Origin: Megamerina dolium | Lineage: Eukaryota; Arthropoda; Insecta; Diptera; Megamerinidae | DNA length: 64,000 nucleotides | Assembly: GCA_963854835.1 (NCBI GenBank) | Contig: OY978525.1 | Coordinates: 114,155,018 to 114,219,017 of the forward strand | Direction of reading: 5' to 3' | Part shown: positions 24,670-35,225 of the stretch, in pieces | How positions within the stretch are numbered: position 1 is the first letter of the stretch | Layout of the letters: every line of letters begins with the position of its first letter | The notes under the pieces: generated by a model | Database searches by the model: none | The model's input: the letters and a program-made list of their open reading frames with translations, nothing else | Told to the model about the DNA's origin: nothing | Program-made: the position numbers and the translations under genes

Positions 24670-25122
24670 GTCTCTCTGTCTGTTTTTAAGTTAAATTATT
24701 TAATTATAATTTAGAAGCAATATGAATACTAACGCGAAAGGCACTAAACTTATAGCTACATCACTATACTTAGCGCACTGACTACTTTACTGTCTCTTTG
24801 TAATGTACAAACACGCCAATTCAATGATATACATACTCATCGTGAATAACAGTCGTTGTCGTTGAAAACCCGAATATGTAAGGCGAACATCCACATAGAG
24901 TAAATTAAAGTTTTAGCCGTTGAAATGCATGTCGCGCATATTTTAAAATCATTCGCTTGATTTCTGCTGCATTATAACATGCATCACCTATTATGTAGTA
25001 TATAACAATTTTATTTTACTTCTGAATAAAAGATAATGTTTGAATTGGTTTTTTTTTCGTCGGAAAAAAACGAGTATAATTTTCATTATCTTTTTATCAC
25101 ATTTTCGTAAATAGTTTTTTTC
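23823..25122. other. AT-rich spacer
   Basis: No supported gene. Holds an A/G-rich patch near 23930-23960 and the (TC)n microsatellite at 24632. Confidence 0.5.
24632..24683. repeat. (TC)n microsatellite
   Basis: Pure CT repeats grading into GTCTCTCT units. Confidence 0.9.
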
Positions 25123-25124
25123 TA

Positions 25125-25952
25125 CAGGGTGATTTTTTAGCAACTTTCTTTTTGGCAACACTGTTTTTGGCAGCTCAGCTGTTTTCGTGTAACATGTTAC
25201 TGTCAAACATGTTCAATTTGGTCTATAATTTTACCATGAATCGACTTACAAACGAACAACGCTTGCAGATTATTGAAGTTTATTATCAAAATTCATGCTC
25301 GATTAAGAAAGTGTAGATCCACTTTTTTAACGGGAAATTGTGTTCAGAATGGATAAGTGAAGAATCAAAATTGCCGTATTTTTTTGGTGTGAAGAGCAGC
25401 CAGAAACATTGTGAAGAACTGCTAATGCATCTCGAAAATGCATTGGCAGTTCTTCACAATCGAAGTTCTTCACAATCGAAGAGTTGGACTTGGCTGACAT
25501 GTAGTTTCAACAAGACGTGGCACGCAGCATGCGAAACAACGGCTCAATTTAGAGGGGAGTTCGGTGAACAGTTTATTTCACGTTTGGGGCCGGTCAATTG
25601 GCTGCCTAGATCGTTCAATTTAACGCCTTTAGACTATTTTTTGTGGTGCTATATTAAGGCTCATGTCTATAGCGACAAGCTCGCAACGGTTGACGCACTG
25701 GTAGCCAATATTGAAGAATTTTTTCGTGAACCACCGGCCAATATGTTAGAGAGAGTATGCCAAAATTGGACCCAACGTATGAACCATTTGAGGCGCAGCT
25801 ACGGTCAATATTTAGATGAAATCATCTTTAAACATTGAATTATATAGATTGTTCTATCGACTCAAATAAAGATTTCATACATTTCTCTAAATTTTATGTG
25901 TTTATGTGTTTTTTTTTTTACCAAATCTGAAGGTTCTTAAAAAATCACCTTG
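25125..25952 (+). mobile_element. Internally deleted DD41D-type mariner, 828 bp
   Basis: TIRs CAGGGTGATTTTTTAGCAAC (left) and, reversed, CAAGGTGATTTTTTAAGAAC (right), flanked by TA at 25123-25124 and 25953-25954. The start codon region encodes NRLTNEQRLQIIEVYYQN. The helix-turn-helix domain and the first catalytic Asp are then deleted. The C-terminal half (frame 25338-25838) reads FGEQFISRLGPVNWLPRSFN, then LTPLDYFLW with the third Asp, then RVCQNWTQRMNHLRRSYGQY and EIIFKH before the stop. The QQDGAT motif of the second Asp is garbled by frame shifts. Same family as 15594-16123 and a relative of the 28831 element. Confidence 0.85.
25408..25460. repeat. Short inverted repeat (hairpin) at a deletion junction
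   Basis: ATTGTGAAGAACTGC plus TAATGCAT (25408-25430) is answered by its reverse complement at 25438-25460, 23 bp with one mismatch and a 7-base loop CTCGAAA. The right arm is then partly repeated directly (GAAGTTCTTCACAATC). It lies where the central part of the transposase is missing. Confidence 0.85.
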
Positions 25953-25954
25953 TA

Positions 25955-28149
25955 CAAGCAATTTGTTGGTGTCATACCGCTATCGAAATGACATACGAAT
26001 GTTATCCCAATGGGAGACAATTTACTGAGATGAACATGTTAAATTCCATAGTTGAAAGCAAAGAAAGTCGTCCACGTCCATTGCATCAGTTTCAGGCCAA
26101 AAAATATCACTCAACATCGCTCGGTAACGCCTCTTGACACCTCTTGTTGCAACACCCTGCAAAAGGCATTCATAAATTAAAATTTTGTATTGATTTCACA
26201 TTGAGTCTTTCAATTTGAAACTGATTTTCTGTCGCAACTTACAACCGAGGTCAAATTTTCTTTTAGCAAAAAATAAAGACATAAGAAACTCCTCAACAGC
26301 TTTTTTGTTTTTCAATCGAGAATCGATAGTCTCAAAAGCTGGAAAAAAAAATAAGCTAAAAGAGTTAATTTCCTTGTAAAACAACAATTATCGAAAAATA
26401 TATAACAGACGCAAATTGATGTCAATTTACGAAAACGTGGCTCCTAATCGATGACCTTCTCTTACGTTCATATGGATTATATGAATGGAATACTTAAATA
26501 AATAAAGCTCTATATCGCTATATCTTTCTAAGCAATTGGCAATTGAAATATGTAATGAAATAATTTCAACAACAACAACAAAAATAATGATGAGTCCTTG
26601 AAAATAAAAATGATGTGCATATTGCATATAGCAATACATATCGCATGAAGAATAATTTGCGGTAATAATTTCGAGAAATAATCATATCTATGCATACAAT
26701 ATAATTAGCATAACTATCTAAGTACAATAGAAAATGAAAAGAAGCGCTCTGGATAATTACTCTAAAAGAGTGACATACTTAGAAATGCGTTAAGTAAGGT
26801 CAGTACCGGATAATATAGTTAAAAGTTAAATGGACAAGTCAGCGAAGATAGTCGCAATACCATTGCATGTTTAAATTATGGGCAAACTTTTTTTTTTCTT
26901 TTTGTAATATTTTACATAGCAAAAAGAAACTAAATATTAGAGTAAAGTATTGTGTGTATATGCTAGTGTTAATATTGTAGTATGTAGTAAGGTAAGTGCA
27001 AATAGTGACTACATGTCAATGGCAACTAAATATATTATGTATAGAGATAAATATTTTATGAATGAAGCAAGCGTGACAGTGACACAAATGTAGCAAAAAA
27101 AATTCAAAATCATATTTAAATTGCTGCAATTTATTTATGATGTCATATTTTCATTTTATTTAATTTTTTTTTTTTTTTTTTCTTAGTTGGTTAGTTTGTA
27201 AATGTGATGTAGGTACATAGTATGTCATGAGGTGAGAAATTAAAATCCCATTGCAAATATGGAAAAAAAAAATTAGAAAATAAATAATACCAATTTTATT
27301 TTTTTTGTGTGTCAAGGTTGATTAATTGATTTGATTTACTCTTATTTATTTATATGATTTTATATTATGCAAAATTTTGAATATTTAAGTGCTATATAAA
27401 TTCAATATTTTGTAAGTAAAAGTCCTTTAGAAAATTGTTCAATGAATAGCTCTTTAATTGGTCAAATAATCGTGTGTATTTGAATATTGAATTCAACTGA
27501 ATAGTTTCTATTCTAACTGGTTAAAAAAAAATTCAAATAAACTGAAATAGATTATCCTATCAATTTCAATATAATTATATTTATTTTGCAAATACTTAGA
27601 ATACAATTTTTTTTTTGTGGCATTGCAATAAAATACATATTTTGAAAATCCCAAAACATTTTTCGACCAGCTTAATGCACATACATATATATGTATATCT
27701 GCAGGCTAACCATATTGCATTTAGGATTTTTACCTCAAGTGCCGGATATTGCCGAATATATCATGGCATTGAAAAAATATTTATAGACAGACAATCTTCT
27801 ACAAATGCGATGCTACAAACATTCGTTATACACATACATACATATATCTACGAATGGAATACTAAAGTAAGGAATTAATACATACATACATGCACTTCTA
27901 CAATTCTTCATAATAATTCACCATAACATACTTTACGAATATATGCATGTTGGTTTCAAAATGGTAAATTTTCTCATATAATTGCATTGCAATGTGTTCA
28001 ATGAGTAATACAGCAAGCACGCACGCATCTTTATTCCATATTATGTATACATTAAGGTAGGTCTAAATTGTGTTGGAAGTTTGTGTTGTTGTTTTTGTTG
28101 TTGTTGTTGTTGTTGTCTTAATGATCCTTTACATATTTATATGTAATTG
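25955..28149. other. AT-rich spacer
   Basis: No gene or transposon recognised. Poly-T runs occur near 26890 and 27165. A (GTT)n microsatellite lies at 28081-28116. Confidence 0.5.
28081..28116. repeat. (GTT)n microsatellite
   Basis: GTTGTTGTT run with one T-rich interruption. Confidence 0.85.
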
Positions 28150-28425
28150 ATACTTATAGGCTTCAAAGAATCCTTTGGCCAATGGGACAACTTTATATTA
28201 AGAGATTCTGAACAGCAGAACCCCTATATCAGAGAGCACCTTCAGTAGATTTGAATGGTAAATTGTTACTGTCTGATGTATAATCAATTAACTGCTGGCA
28301 GGTCGTCATTAGAAAGACATTAGAAAGAATAATTCCGTTTTTTGCCAAACACGTCGCTACCGGGATTTGAACTGACGTGAGAACAACGCAACGCAATAAT
28401 CAATACATCTACGGTTTGGATTTAC
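28150..28425 (-). repeat. Diverged tRNA-derived SINE
   Basis: Minus-strand copy recognisable by the same order of blocks: tail CTTATAGGC, then GAACAGCAGAACCCC, AAATTGTTACTG, CTGGCAGGT and the B-box-like CGGGATTTGAAC near 28360. Strongly diverged from the young copies. Confidence 0.45.
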
Positions 28426-28828
28426 TTTTAAGAATATATGCTGTGATAAATATGCATATTTTCTGGTGAATATATCGATCGATTTATTTATTTTTTCACT
28501 TAAAATCTCTATTGAAAATATTAAGGTTTTTTTGACAATATTGGAGCCTCACGTATAGCCTTAAAATTAGGGTCAATATTAAAAAAAAATATTAGAGACC
28601 ACACTAACACAAAAAAACGTGCTCGTACATATATGTTTTATAACAGAATGTGTGCATTTGTACTGCCTTGTTACACATAAGTTCATTTGAAATCATGTAC
28701 TATACCAATCACTTGAAAAATCAAATCCAATAATCCTAGAAATCATTCGAAAGCCTGGAATACGTACATATTTATGAATAGTACAAGCTCTACATATATA
28801 GCAGAGTAGATACCTACACAAATGCATA
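28426..28828. other. AT-rich spacer
   Basis: Nothing recognised before the left TIR of the next transposon. Confidence 0.5.
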
Positions 28829-28830
28829 TA

Positions 28831-30133
28831 AAGGGTTATCCATTTCGCGGTTTCAAAAGTATAGGGCTAGAATTCGACATCTGTCAAACTGAGTTGTTAA
28901 AACAATTCTTTCTTTTTCAGTTCAAAGTCTGACATTTGCGAAAATGGATCGCTTAACTATCGCACAATGCATTCAAATTGTAAAAACCTACTACAAAAAT
29001 GGTGATTCTGCCACAGCCACATATCGTGCTTTAAGAGGAGATTATGGTTTACATAATCGTCCAACTACGCAAGCAATTGGCAAAATTGTGAAGAAATACG
29101 AAGAGACTGGATCGGTTACAGATATTGTAAGGCCTGTGCATCATCGTTTCGCTCGTACCACCGAAAATATCGCTGCTGTAAGTGAAAGTGTTGCCGAAGA
29201 CCCGAATGTGTCGATTCCTCGTCGTTCAGGAATTAGGACTGTCTTACGGCACATTATGGTGTATTTTGCATTTGGATCTACACCTACATCCATATAAAAT
29301 CCAGCTCACACAACCACTGATGCCAGCTGACCATTCACAACGTCGTAGATACGTCGAATGGGTGCTTGAACAACAGGCGGTGGACGGCTTTTTTTCGAAC
29401 AAAATTTTCTTCAGCGACGAAGCACATTTCTCACTCGGTGGGTATGTTAACAAACAAAATTGTCGTATTTGGGGTTCTGAGAATCCTCAAGTAATTCTAA
29501 GAGAGGCCACTACATCCACAAAAAGTCACTGCTTGGTGCGCTCTTTGGTCTGGAGGTGTGATTGGACCTTACTTCTTCGAAAACGACGATGGAACGACTG
29601 TCACCGTCAATTCGGAGCGTTATGGTCATATGATAACCGACTTTTTTTTGCCTGCTATTGAAGAAAACGACTTAGAGAATATGTGGTTTCAACAAGACGG
29701 TGCCACATGCCACACAACTCGAGCGAATATGGCTTTATTGCAAGAGAAATTTTCTGGCCGGGTAATTTCTCGTCGTGGCGATATCAAGTGGCCACCAAGA
29801 TCATGCGATTTGACACCGCTTGACTTTTTTTTGTGGGGCTACGCGAAAGACCGTGTTTATGCAGATAAACCTTTAACTCTTGAGCACCTAAAAACCAACA
29901 TTCGTCACGTTGTGGCTGAGATACCGCCCAATACGTGTCAAAAAGTTGTCGAAAATTACCTCAAAAGAATCGATGCTTGCAACAATTCGCGTGGTGGTCA
30001 TTTAAATGATGTAGTATTTCACACATAATGTCAACGTTCAAACTTTATAATAAAAAAGAAATATCATGATAAAAAATATTTTATATGTATTTTATTTACA
30101 TTTACTTTTGAAACCGCAAAATGGATAACCCTT
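28831..30133 (+). mobile_element. Complete DD41D (rosa-like) mariner-type transposon, 1303 bp
   Basis: The TIRs are AAGGGTTATCCATTTCGCGG plus TTTCAAAAGTA on the left and its near-perfect reverse complement (one mismatch, CATTTTGCGG) on the right. A TA duplication flanks them at 28829-28830 and 30134-30135. It carries one transposase gene (28944-30028) broken by two frame shifts. The internal sequence is highly similar to the truncated copy at 12440-13428. Intact ends and target duplication make this the reference copy of the family in this window. Confidence 0.92.
28944..30028 (+). pseudogene. DD41D transposase, two frame shifts
   Basis: Begins MDRLTIAQCIQIVKTYYKNG (helix-turn-helix of the DUF4817 type) and continues through the paired-type linker KKYEETGSVTDIVRPVHHRF. 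Relative to the copy at 12440, two bases are lost near 29227 (frame changes after IPRRS) and one base is gained near 29496. The catalytic residues survive across the frames: FSDEAHFSLGGY, QQDGATCHTTRAN and LTPLDFFLWGYAKDRVY, with 41 residues between the second and third Asp. The protein would be about 360 residues if unbroken, usual for the family. The ATG at 28944 lies about 110 bp inside the left end, which fits a TIR plus short leader. Assignment to the DD41D rosa group rests on that residue count and on memory of the family. Confidence 0.85.
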
Positions 30134-30264
30134 TACTTGTAAAGATGAGTTGGAACAGAATTGGATCAGAAAATTAAATACGCATTTTATATAAATATTT
30201 TCATTTCATTGAATGATTTGGCAGCTATACGTAGGCAGTCAGAGAAGTGCTGCTCATAATGTCA

Positions 30265-30500
30265 TCTGTTTTATGCGGTCTATTATGAACTGCTCCAACA
30301 CTCATAACGTACTTGGAAACTCTAAAATTAGAGCTCCTTCCCCATCCGTCGTATTTTCCAAACATTACGACATCTGAAGAAGTCAAAAATTGGATCGATT
30401 CGTGGATCGCCTCCTAAGATCCGTTATTTTTTCAACTCAGAATCCATATGTTGCCACAAAAATAGGAAAAAGTAATTGCCAGCGATGGGCAATACTTTCA
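30265..30500 (+). pseudogene. mariner 3' fragment
   Basis: The translation VYYELLQ is followed directly by ITYLETLKLELLPHPSYFP, EEVKNWIDSWIASKDPLFF, IHMLP and EKVIASDGQYF, which is the C-terminal end of a mauritiana-like mariner transposase. The segment with the second catalytic Asp is deleted and the third Asp motif is lost. No TIR seen. Confidence 0.75.
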
Positions 30501-30909
30501 GTAGCATGGTTATTACTTATTTTTATTAAATAAATGCAAATTTGCGAAAAAAAAGCACATTTTCAATTTGAACAAACCTTTTGGATTGATTGGATATAAA
30601 TATTCGTTGTTTACTGAAGAACAAAAAAAGTTTTTCTCCAAAGCAATTAAAGAGTGAATTTTTTTTATTCACCCAGCTCTCAGTGACTAATATTTGCTTA
30701 CAAATCTGAATCAATTGTTGTCTGAAAAGAGTTTTGCATCGAATAACAAAGCTATTCTAACCGCGAATGGATAGAATTATTGAAGAAACGATGCATTAAT
30801 TTTATTTAATTGTTTTTTTTTTTTTTTTTTGAAAAATAATCATACAATATATTTACAAATTTACCCATGGTCTTTAATTTTAGATGCAACACTTCTTTGA
30901 TTGTACTCA
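30501..30909. other. AT-rich spacer
   Basis: Probable decayed 3' flank of the preceding mariner, plus an 18-base poly-T near 30812. No gene. Confidence 0.45.
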
Positions 30910-30911
30910 TA

Positions 30912-31797
30912 CGAGGGCTGTCCTAGAACTACCCGACCTGACATATAGATGGCGGCAGTAGTTTGAAAAAAATTACTTTGGGGAAAAGTGGCAACATTAT
31001 AAAATATATGTTTTGAGTTTCAAGGCGCCACGTTGTTTAGTTTTTTTTTTTTTTTTTAAGCTATCGAAAGTTAACGACCTTAGTGAATTTGTAAACATGG
31101 AAAAAATTGGTCACCGTTGTGTAATTCAATTCGTTCATTTGAAAGGTCTCAGTCCAACGTATACTAAAGCCGAACTAGATTCTAAGGGGAGACTGCTCCT
31201 TCGTTTACGACCTTAAAATATTGGGTGGCAGAGTTTAAACGAGGTCGTACGAGCTGCCGAGACAAACACCATAGTGGTCGATCAATTGAGGTGGCCACGC
31301 CAAAAACGGTTAAGAAAATCCACAAAATTGTATTGGATGATCGCCGGCTGAAGGTGCGTGAGCTAGGTGAAATTACGGGCATTTCAAAAAGTGCTATACA
31401 TCGTATATTGACCGAAAATTTGAAGATGAAAAAGTTGTGTGCAAAATGGGTTCACACATCTGCTATTGTGATGGCCAAAATGAATGAGTTAAAGCTCGAA
31501 TTGCTTCAGCACGCACCTTATTCGCCAGATTGAGCTCCTTCGGATTATTTTCTATTTACAAATTTGAAAAAATGGCTTGGTGGTAGAAGATTTGCAAACA
31601 ATGAAGAGGTCGAGTCTGCGGTAGATGGCTATTTTAATGAGCTATACAGTTCATTCTATAAAGAGGGTATCGAAGCTATAGAATATCGCTGGGAAAAGTG
31701 TATAGAGATAAAAGGAGATTATGTTGAGAAATAAAGAAAAATATTTCCAAATTTGTTGTTTTCTTTGTTAGGTCGGGTAGTTCTGGGACCACCCTCG
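30912..31797 (+). mobile_element. Internally deleted mariner (DD34D type), 886 bp
   Basis: TIRs CGAGGGCTGTCCTAGAACTA plus CCCGACCT on the left and CGAGGGTGGTCCCAGAACTA plus CCCGACCT (reverse complement) on the right. TA flanks lie at 30910-30911 and 31798-31799. The transposase starts MEKIGHRCVIQFVHLKGLSP (31097), shifts frame, and continues WVAEFKRGRTSCRD, VLDDRRLKVRELGEITGISK and LKMKKLCAKWV. The next residues, SAIVMAKMNELKLELLQHAP, belong just after the second catalytic Asp, so about 400 bp with the first two Asp residues are missing at about 31450. YSPD is followed by a stop at the third-Asp block, then FLFTNLKKWLGGRRFANNEE and a normal end before the right TIR. TIRs alone look mobilisable in trans. 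Confidence 0.88.
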
Positions 31798-32047
31798 TAC
31801 ATATAAGCTCACACATTTTTGTTTGTTTTTGTTTTTACTTTGTATTAAGTTATGGCATTTATATATTAATTGGGTTAATGGCAACCGATTTTATAGGAAA
31901 AATGTATAAATATTAAAATTAATTTGGTACAATGCATTTGCAGATTTTTTAACGCTCTAATAACGAATTATATTTTTTAAAAGTTAATTACACATTTGCT
32001 GTTCGATATGTATTGCGAAATGACAATCATATTGTTTCAAGGTTATA

Positions 32048-32538
32048 CCTTAGGTGCCGCAGCTCAGTGCTTAGAGCGTTGGCCATCTGCTCCGTAGGTC
32101 GTGAGTTCAATTCCCAAGCGGAAGCATAATAAAATTTAATATCGAAAAGATTTTTCTTTCGAATGGTACCCACCTGCCGACAAGAATTGGCAATTTTTCC
32201 GGCAGTAACAGTAAGCCTTCTGATCTTGGGTGCAATCCCCGGCTGAAGCATAATAAAATTATATATCGAAAAAAATTTTGGCAATTTTTCCGGCCATTAA
32301 CAATTTGCCATGGAAAAGTTTCTAAGTTTCTAAACGAATTCTGTGACAAAGCTCAGAAAAAGTGATGTCGCAAGATTTCTACCGTTCGGCATCGGCTAAT
32401 ATAAGTAGGTCACTTCTAATGCTGTCCAAATTTAACACGTACAACAGTATTGGAAGAGAAGCTCGGTGGTATCACAATGGGTCTTTCTGACCTAAGTGTG
32501 TCCTCTCAGAGAGAGGGCAGTCACATAACCTAACCTAA
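32048..32538 (+). repeat. tRNA-derived SINE with internal duplication
   Basis: The head has GCCGCAGCTCAGTGCTTAGA (A-box-like) and GTGAGTTCAATTCCC (B-box-like) about 55 bp apart, as in a tRNA-related pol III promoter. The body carries AAGCATAATAAAATTTAATA plus TCGAAAAG twice (about 32123 and 32243), so roughly 115 bp are duplicated. Further on are AACAATTTGCCATGGAAAAG, TCAGAAAAAGTGATGTC, TAATATAAGTAGGTC and CAACAGTATTGGAAGAGAAG. It ends in ACATAACCTAACCTAACC and a short A run. Confidence 0.8.
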
Positions 32539-32552
32539 CCATAAAAAAAATA

Positions 32553-32656
32553 AATATGTGGCACTTAAAGCCCCAAAGGGCTCATTGGCTGAGCTTCTCT
32601 TCCATTACTGTTGTGCGTCTTAAATTTTGGACAGTATTAGAAGGGACCTACTTATT
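32553..32656 (-). repeat. SINE 3' half, opposite orientation
   Basis: ATATGTGGCACTTAAAGCCC through GACAGTATTAGAAGGGACCT matches the tail half of the minus-strand copies. It stops at the TACTTATTTT point and lies tail to tail with the preceding SINE. Confidence 0.75.
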
Positions 32657-33843
32657 TTTTGATATTAGTCGCATTACATATCGAGCAACATATGTATGTA
32701 TATTTAAGAGTACATCAATTATTGATTCTTATTGAAATTCATTGATAAAACTATATGCTTGTAAATATGTGTTTGTTAATTTTCAACTTCATCATCATCA
32801 TCATCATCATCATGAACATGATCAACATTTCTATAAAAGTGAAAGTATTTTCCGAATTTGATTTTAGTTTCAAATTGAATTCATATTCTCATATATGTAC
32901 GATATATACAGATTGTGATACAATATATCGAAAGGAATTAAATACATATTTTCTCCTACTCAAAAGAGCTCTCAATAAAGCAATATAAATATTAAGTTCA
33001 AAACAAATACAGTGTATTCATATAAACGTTGAGGTAAGTCAAATTCTAAGCTCTAATCTGTGATTATATACTCATATAAGTACAAAGTATTAATTTAAAA
33101 TATTTACTGATTGCATTATTGGTATTTACAAAATGCTTAACACTATGCATTATACATAGGTGTTTATAATGAAGTGTGAAACTCAAGCAGCTCTTTAAAT
33201 GTAGGAAAAAATAGTGCATTAATATTCAATACAGACAGTGATATTTATACCAACAATTGTGATAATAGGTATCAAGAATATTTATTAACTTAGTTATATG
33301 ATGATAAATTAAACAAATATTGATAATAATTATGCATATTTTTTAATTATAAATGCTTGTTTAATGTTATCGAATTTGGATTTTCCCTTTAAAATGTGTG
33401 CATAAATGTTTCAAGATATATAAGTATAGAAATATAATTATATGTACTAACTATACTATTAACTAAGAGTACCTATGTACACATTTGTTATTAAACTAAT
33501 CACTTAATGTTTGGTTTTGCAAACTTGCTTGAATACATTTACCTCATGGCCTATTTTACTTATATTTTATGCATTACCGATTGCATGTTAAAGTTGTTGC
33601 AAGTGAAAGCGAAAGTTTGAAATACTAATAAACAGGTACATATATAGTATATGATACATATACATACGTAAATGTATATACTAAAGCTATATTTACATGC
33701 AAAATCTGTAAAAAAAAAATATATATACAGAAAAATATGTAAATAAGTAAATCAATTCGATTCTCACGTAGCAATAATTAACTGTAAGGTTGTAAGGTAG
33801 TATAAAAAACAGACTAAACTTCAACATCCACTTGTTAGTTTCT

Positions 33844-33882
<39 letters not shown>

Positions 33883-34309
33883 CTAACTTATTCAAAAATT
33901 CACATCCAACCTCGTTTGACCTCAACTTGTTCGAATCGACAATGATAATAATGATCATCATACAAGTAGAAAAATAAGTAATGATCACTCATACATATGA
34001 ATGTATGAGTACAGTAATAACTCAATTTAGATTTTAATTCGTTTCGAATAATATCGAATAATATTTTGTAATTATGTGCATTTTTACTATTCGCAAGCTC
34101 AATATTCACTTATTCACATTATGATCTCATTAACATTTCAGCTTAAAGTCCTTGCTAAATTTGTTATTTGTAATATTCTTTAGTATATACATTTTTTACA
34201 CCCGGACACTTTGAACCTCCATATTTGAAGGTTTCGAAATCAATTTCCGTTGTATAGTTTCATTGACATATTTCCTGAAAAGCATCTATGTACATATCTT
34301 TCCATTATA
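32657..34309. other. AT-rich spacer with microsatellites
   Basis: (ATC)n at 32789-32813 and (TC)n at 33846-33881. No gene or transposon seen. Confidence 0.5.
33846..33881. repeat. (TC)n microsatellite
   Basis: Eighteen CT units without interruption. Confidence 0.9.
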
Positions 34310-34448
34310 TATGGCACTTAAAGCCCCCAAGGACTCATTGGCCGAGTTTCTCTTCAACTACTGTTGTGCGTGTTTAGAAGGGACCTACTTATTTTAGCCG
34401 GTACCGAACTGCAGAACCCTTGCGACATCACTTTTTCTGAGCTTTGTC
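34310..34448 (-). repeat. SINE tail half, interrupted
   Basis: From ATATGGCACTTAAAGCCCCC to CACTTTTTCTGAGCTTTGTC, the tail half of the family. It is cut at GTCAC where a second SINE begins. Confidence 0.75.
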
Positions 34449-34459
34449 ACTATAGTATA

Positions 34460-34759
34460 TAAAAAAAAATATGTGGCACTTGTAAGCCCCAAAAGGCTGT
34501 TTAGCCGAACTTCTCTTCCAGTACTGTTGTGCGTGTTAAATTTTGGACAGTATTAGAAGGGACCTACTTATTTTAGTCGTTTCCGAAAGGCAGAACTTTT
34601 GTGACATTACTTTTTCTGAGCTTTGCCAGAGAGTGTTTTTAGAAGGTTTTCCATGGCATTTTGCTACTGCCGGAATTTTTGATGCTTGAGCCGGAGATTG
34701 AACCCACGACCTACAGATCAGAAGGCCAACACACTAAACACTGATCTACGGCGTCCACT
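34460..34759 (-). repeat. tRNA-derived SINE with 11-bp target duplication
   Basis: About 300 bp. The minus-strand head GCCGTAGATCAGTGTTTAGT and B-box GTGGGTTCAATCTCC are well preserved and the tail ends in a T-rich run (sense strand). ACTATAGTATA flanks it at 34449-34459 and 34760-34770, an 11-bp target duplication. It has inserted next to or into an older SINE of the same family, in an AT palindrome (CTATAGTATAG). Confidence 0.8.
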
Positions 34760-34881
34760 ACTATAGTATAGACTATACTCTAGACTACTATAGTCTCTGC
34801 TATATAATATTTCCTTCTAAATTACCCAATTTGGGAAGCTCCAACTTAATTGAAACAACAACAACAAGAGATTTTACAAAT

Positions 34882-35225
34882 ATGTGGCACTTATAGGCCT
34901 CGAAGGGCGCTTTAATCGAGCTTCTCTTCCAGTACTATTGTTCGTATTTAACTTTGGATAGTCCAGAAGGGGATCTACTTATATTTGCTTGTTCGTTCCA
35001 CACGCTGGTTCAGAACCCTGGTGACATCACTTTTTCTGAACTTTATCACAGAGCTCTTTTAGAAGCTTTTTCAGGGTAAATTGTTATACTGCCCATTGCT
35101 TTCCTGCAGTTGGATACCATTCCAAAGAAAAATACCTTATCGATATTAAAGTTATACTACAGCCGAAGATTCAACTCACAACATACAGATCAGAAAGCCA
35201 ATGAACTAACCACTGAGCAGCGACA
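34882..35225 (-). repeat. tRNA-derived SINE, older copy
   Basis: Same block order as the others: AAATATGTGGCACTTATAGG at the tail, GTGACATCACTTTTTCTGAA in the body and a decayed GTGAGTTGAATC head on the minus strand. Diverged. With the two preceding copies it makes a same-orientation cluster. Confidence 0.75.

Noticed and set aside
32526..32538. CCTAACCTAACC, resembling the insect telomere repeat
   Set aside because: Only two units, at the end of a SINE copy. Diptera generally lack this telomere repeat, so it is read as part of the SINE tail.
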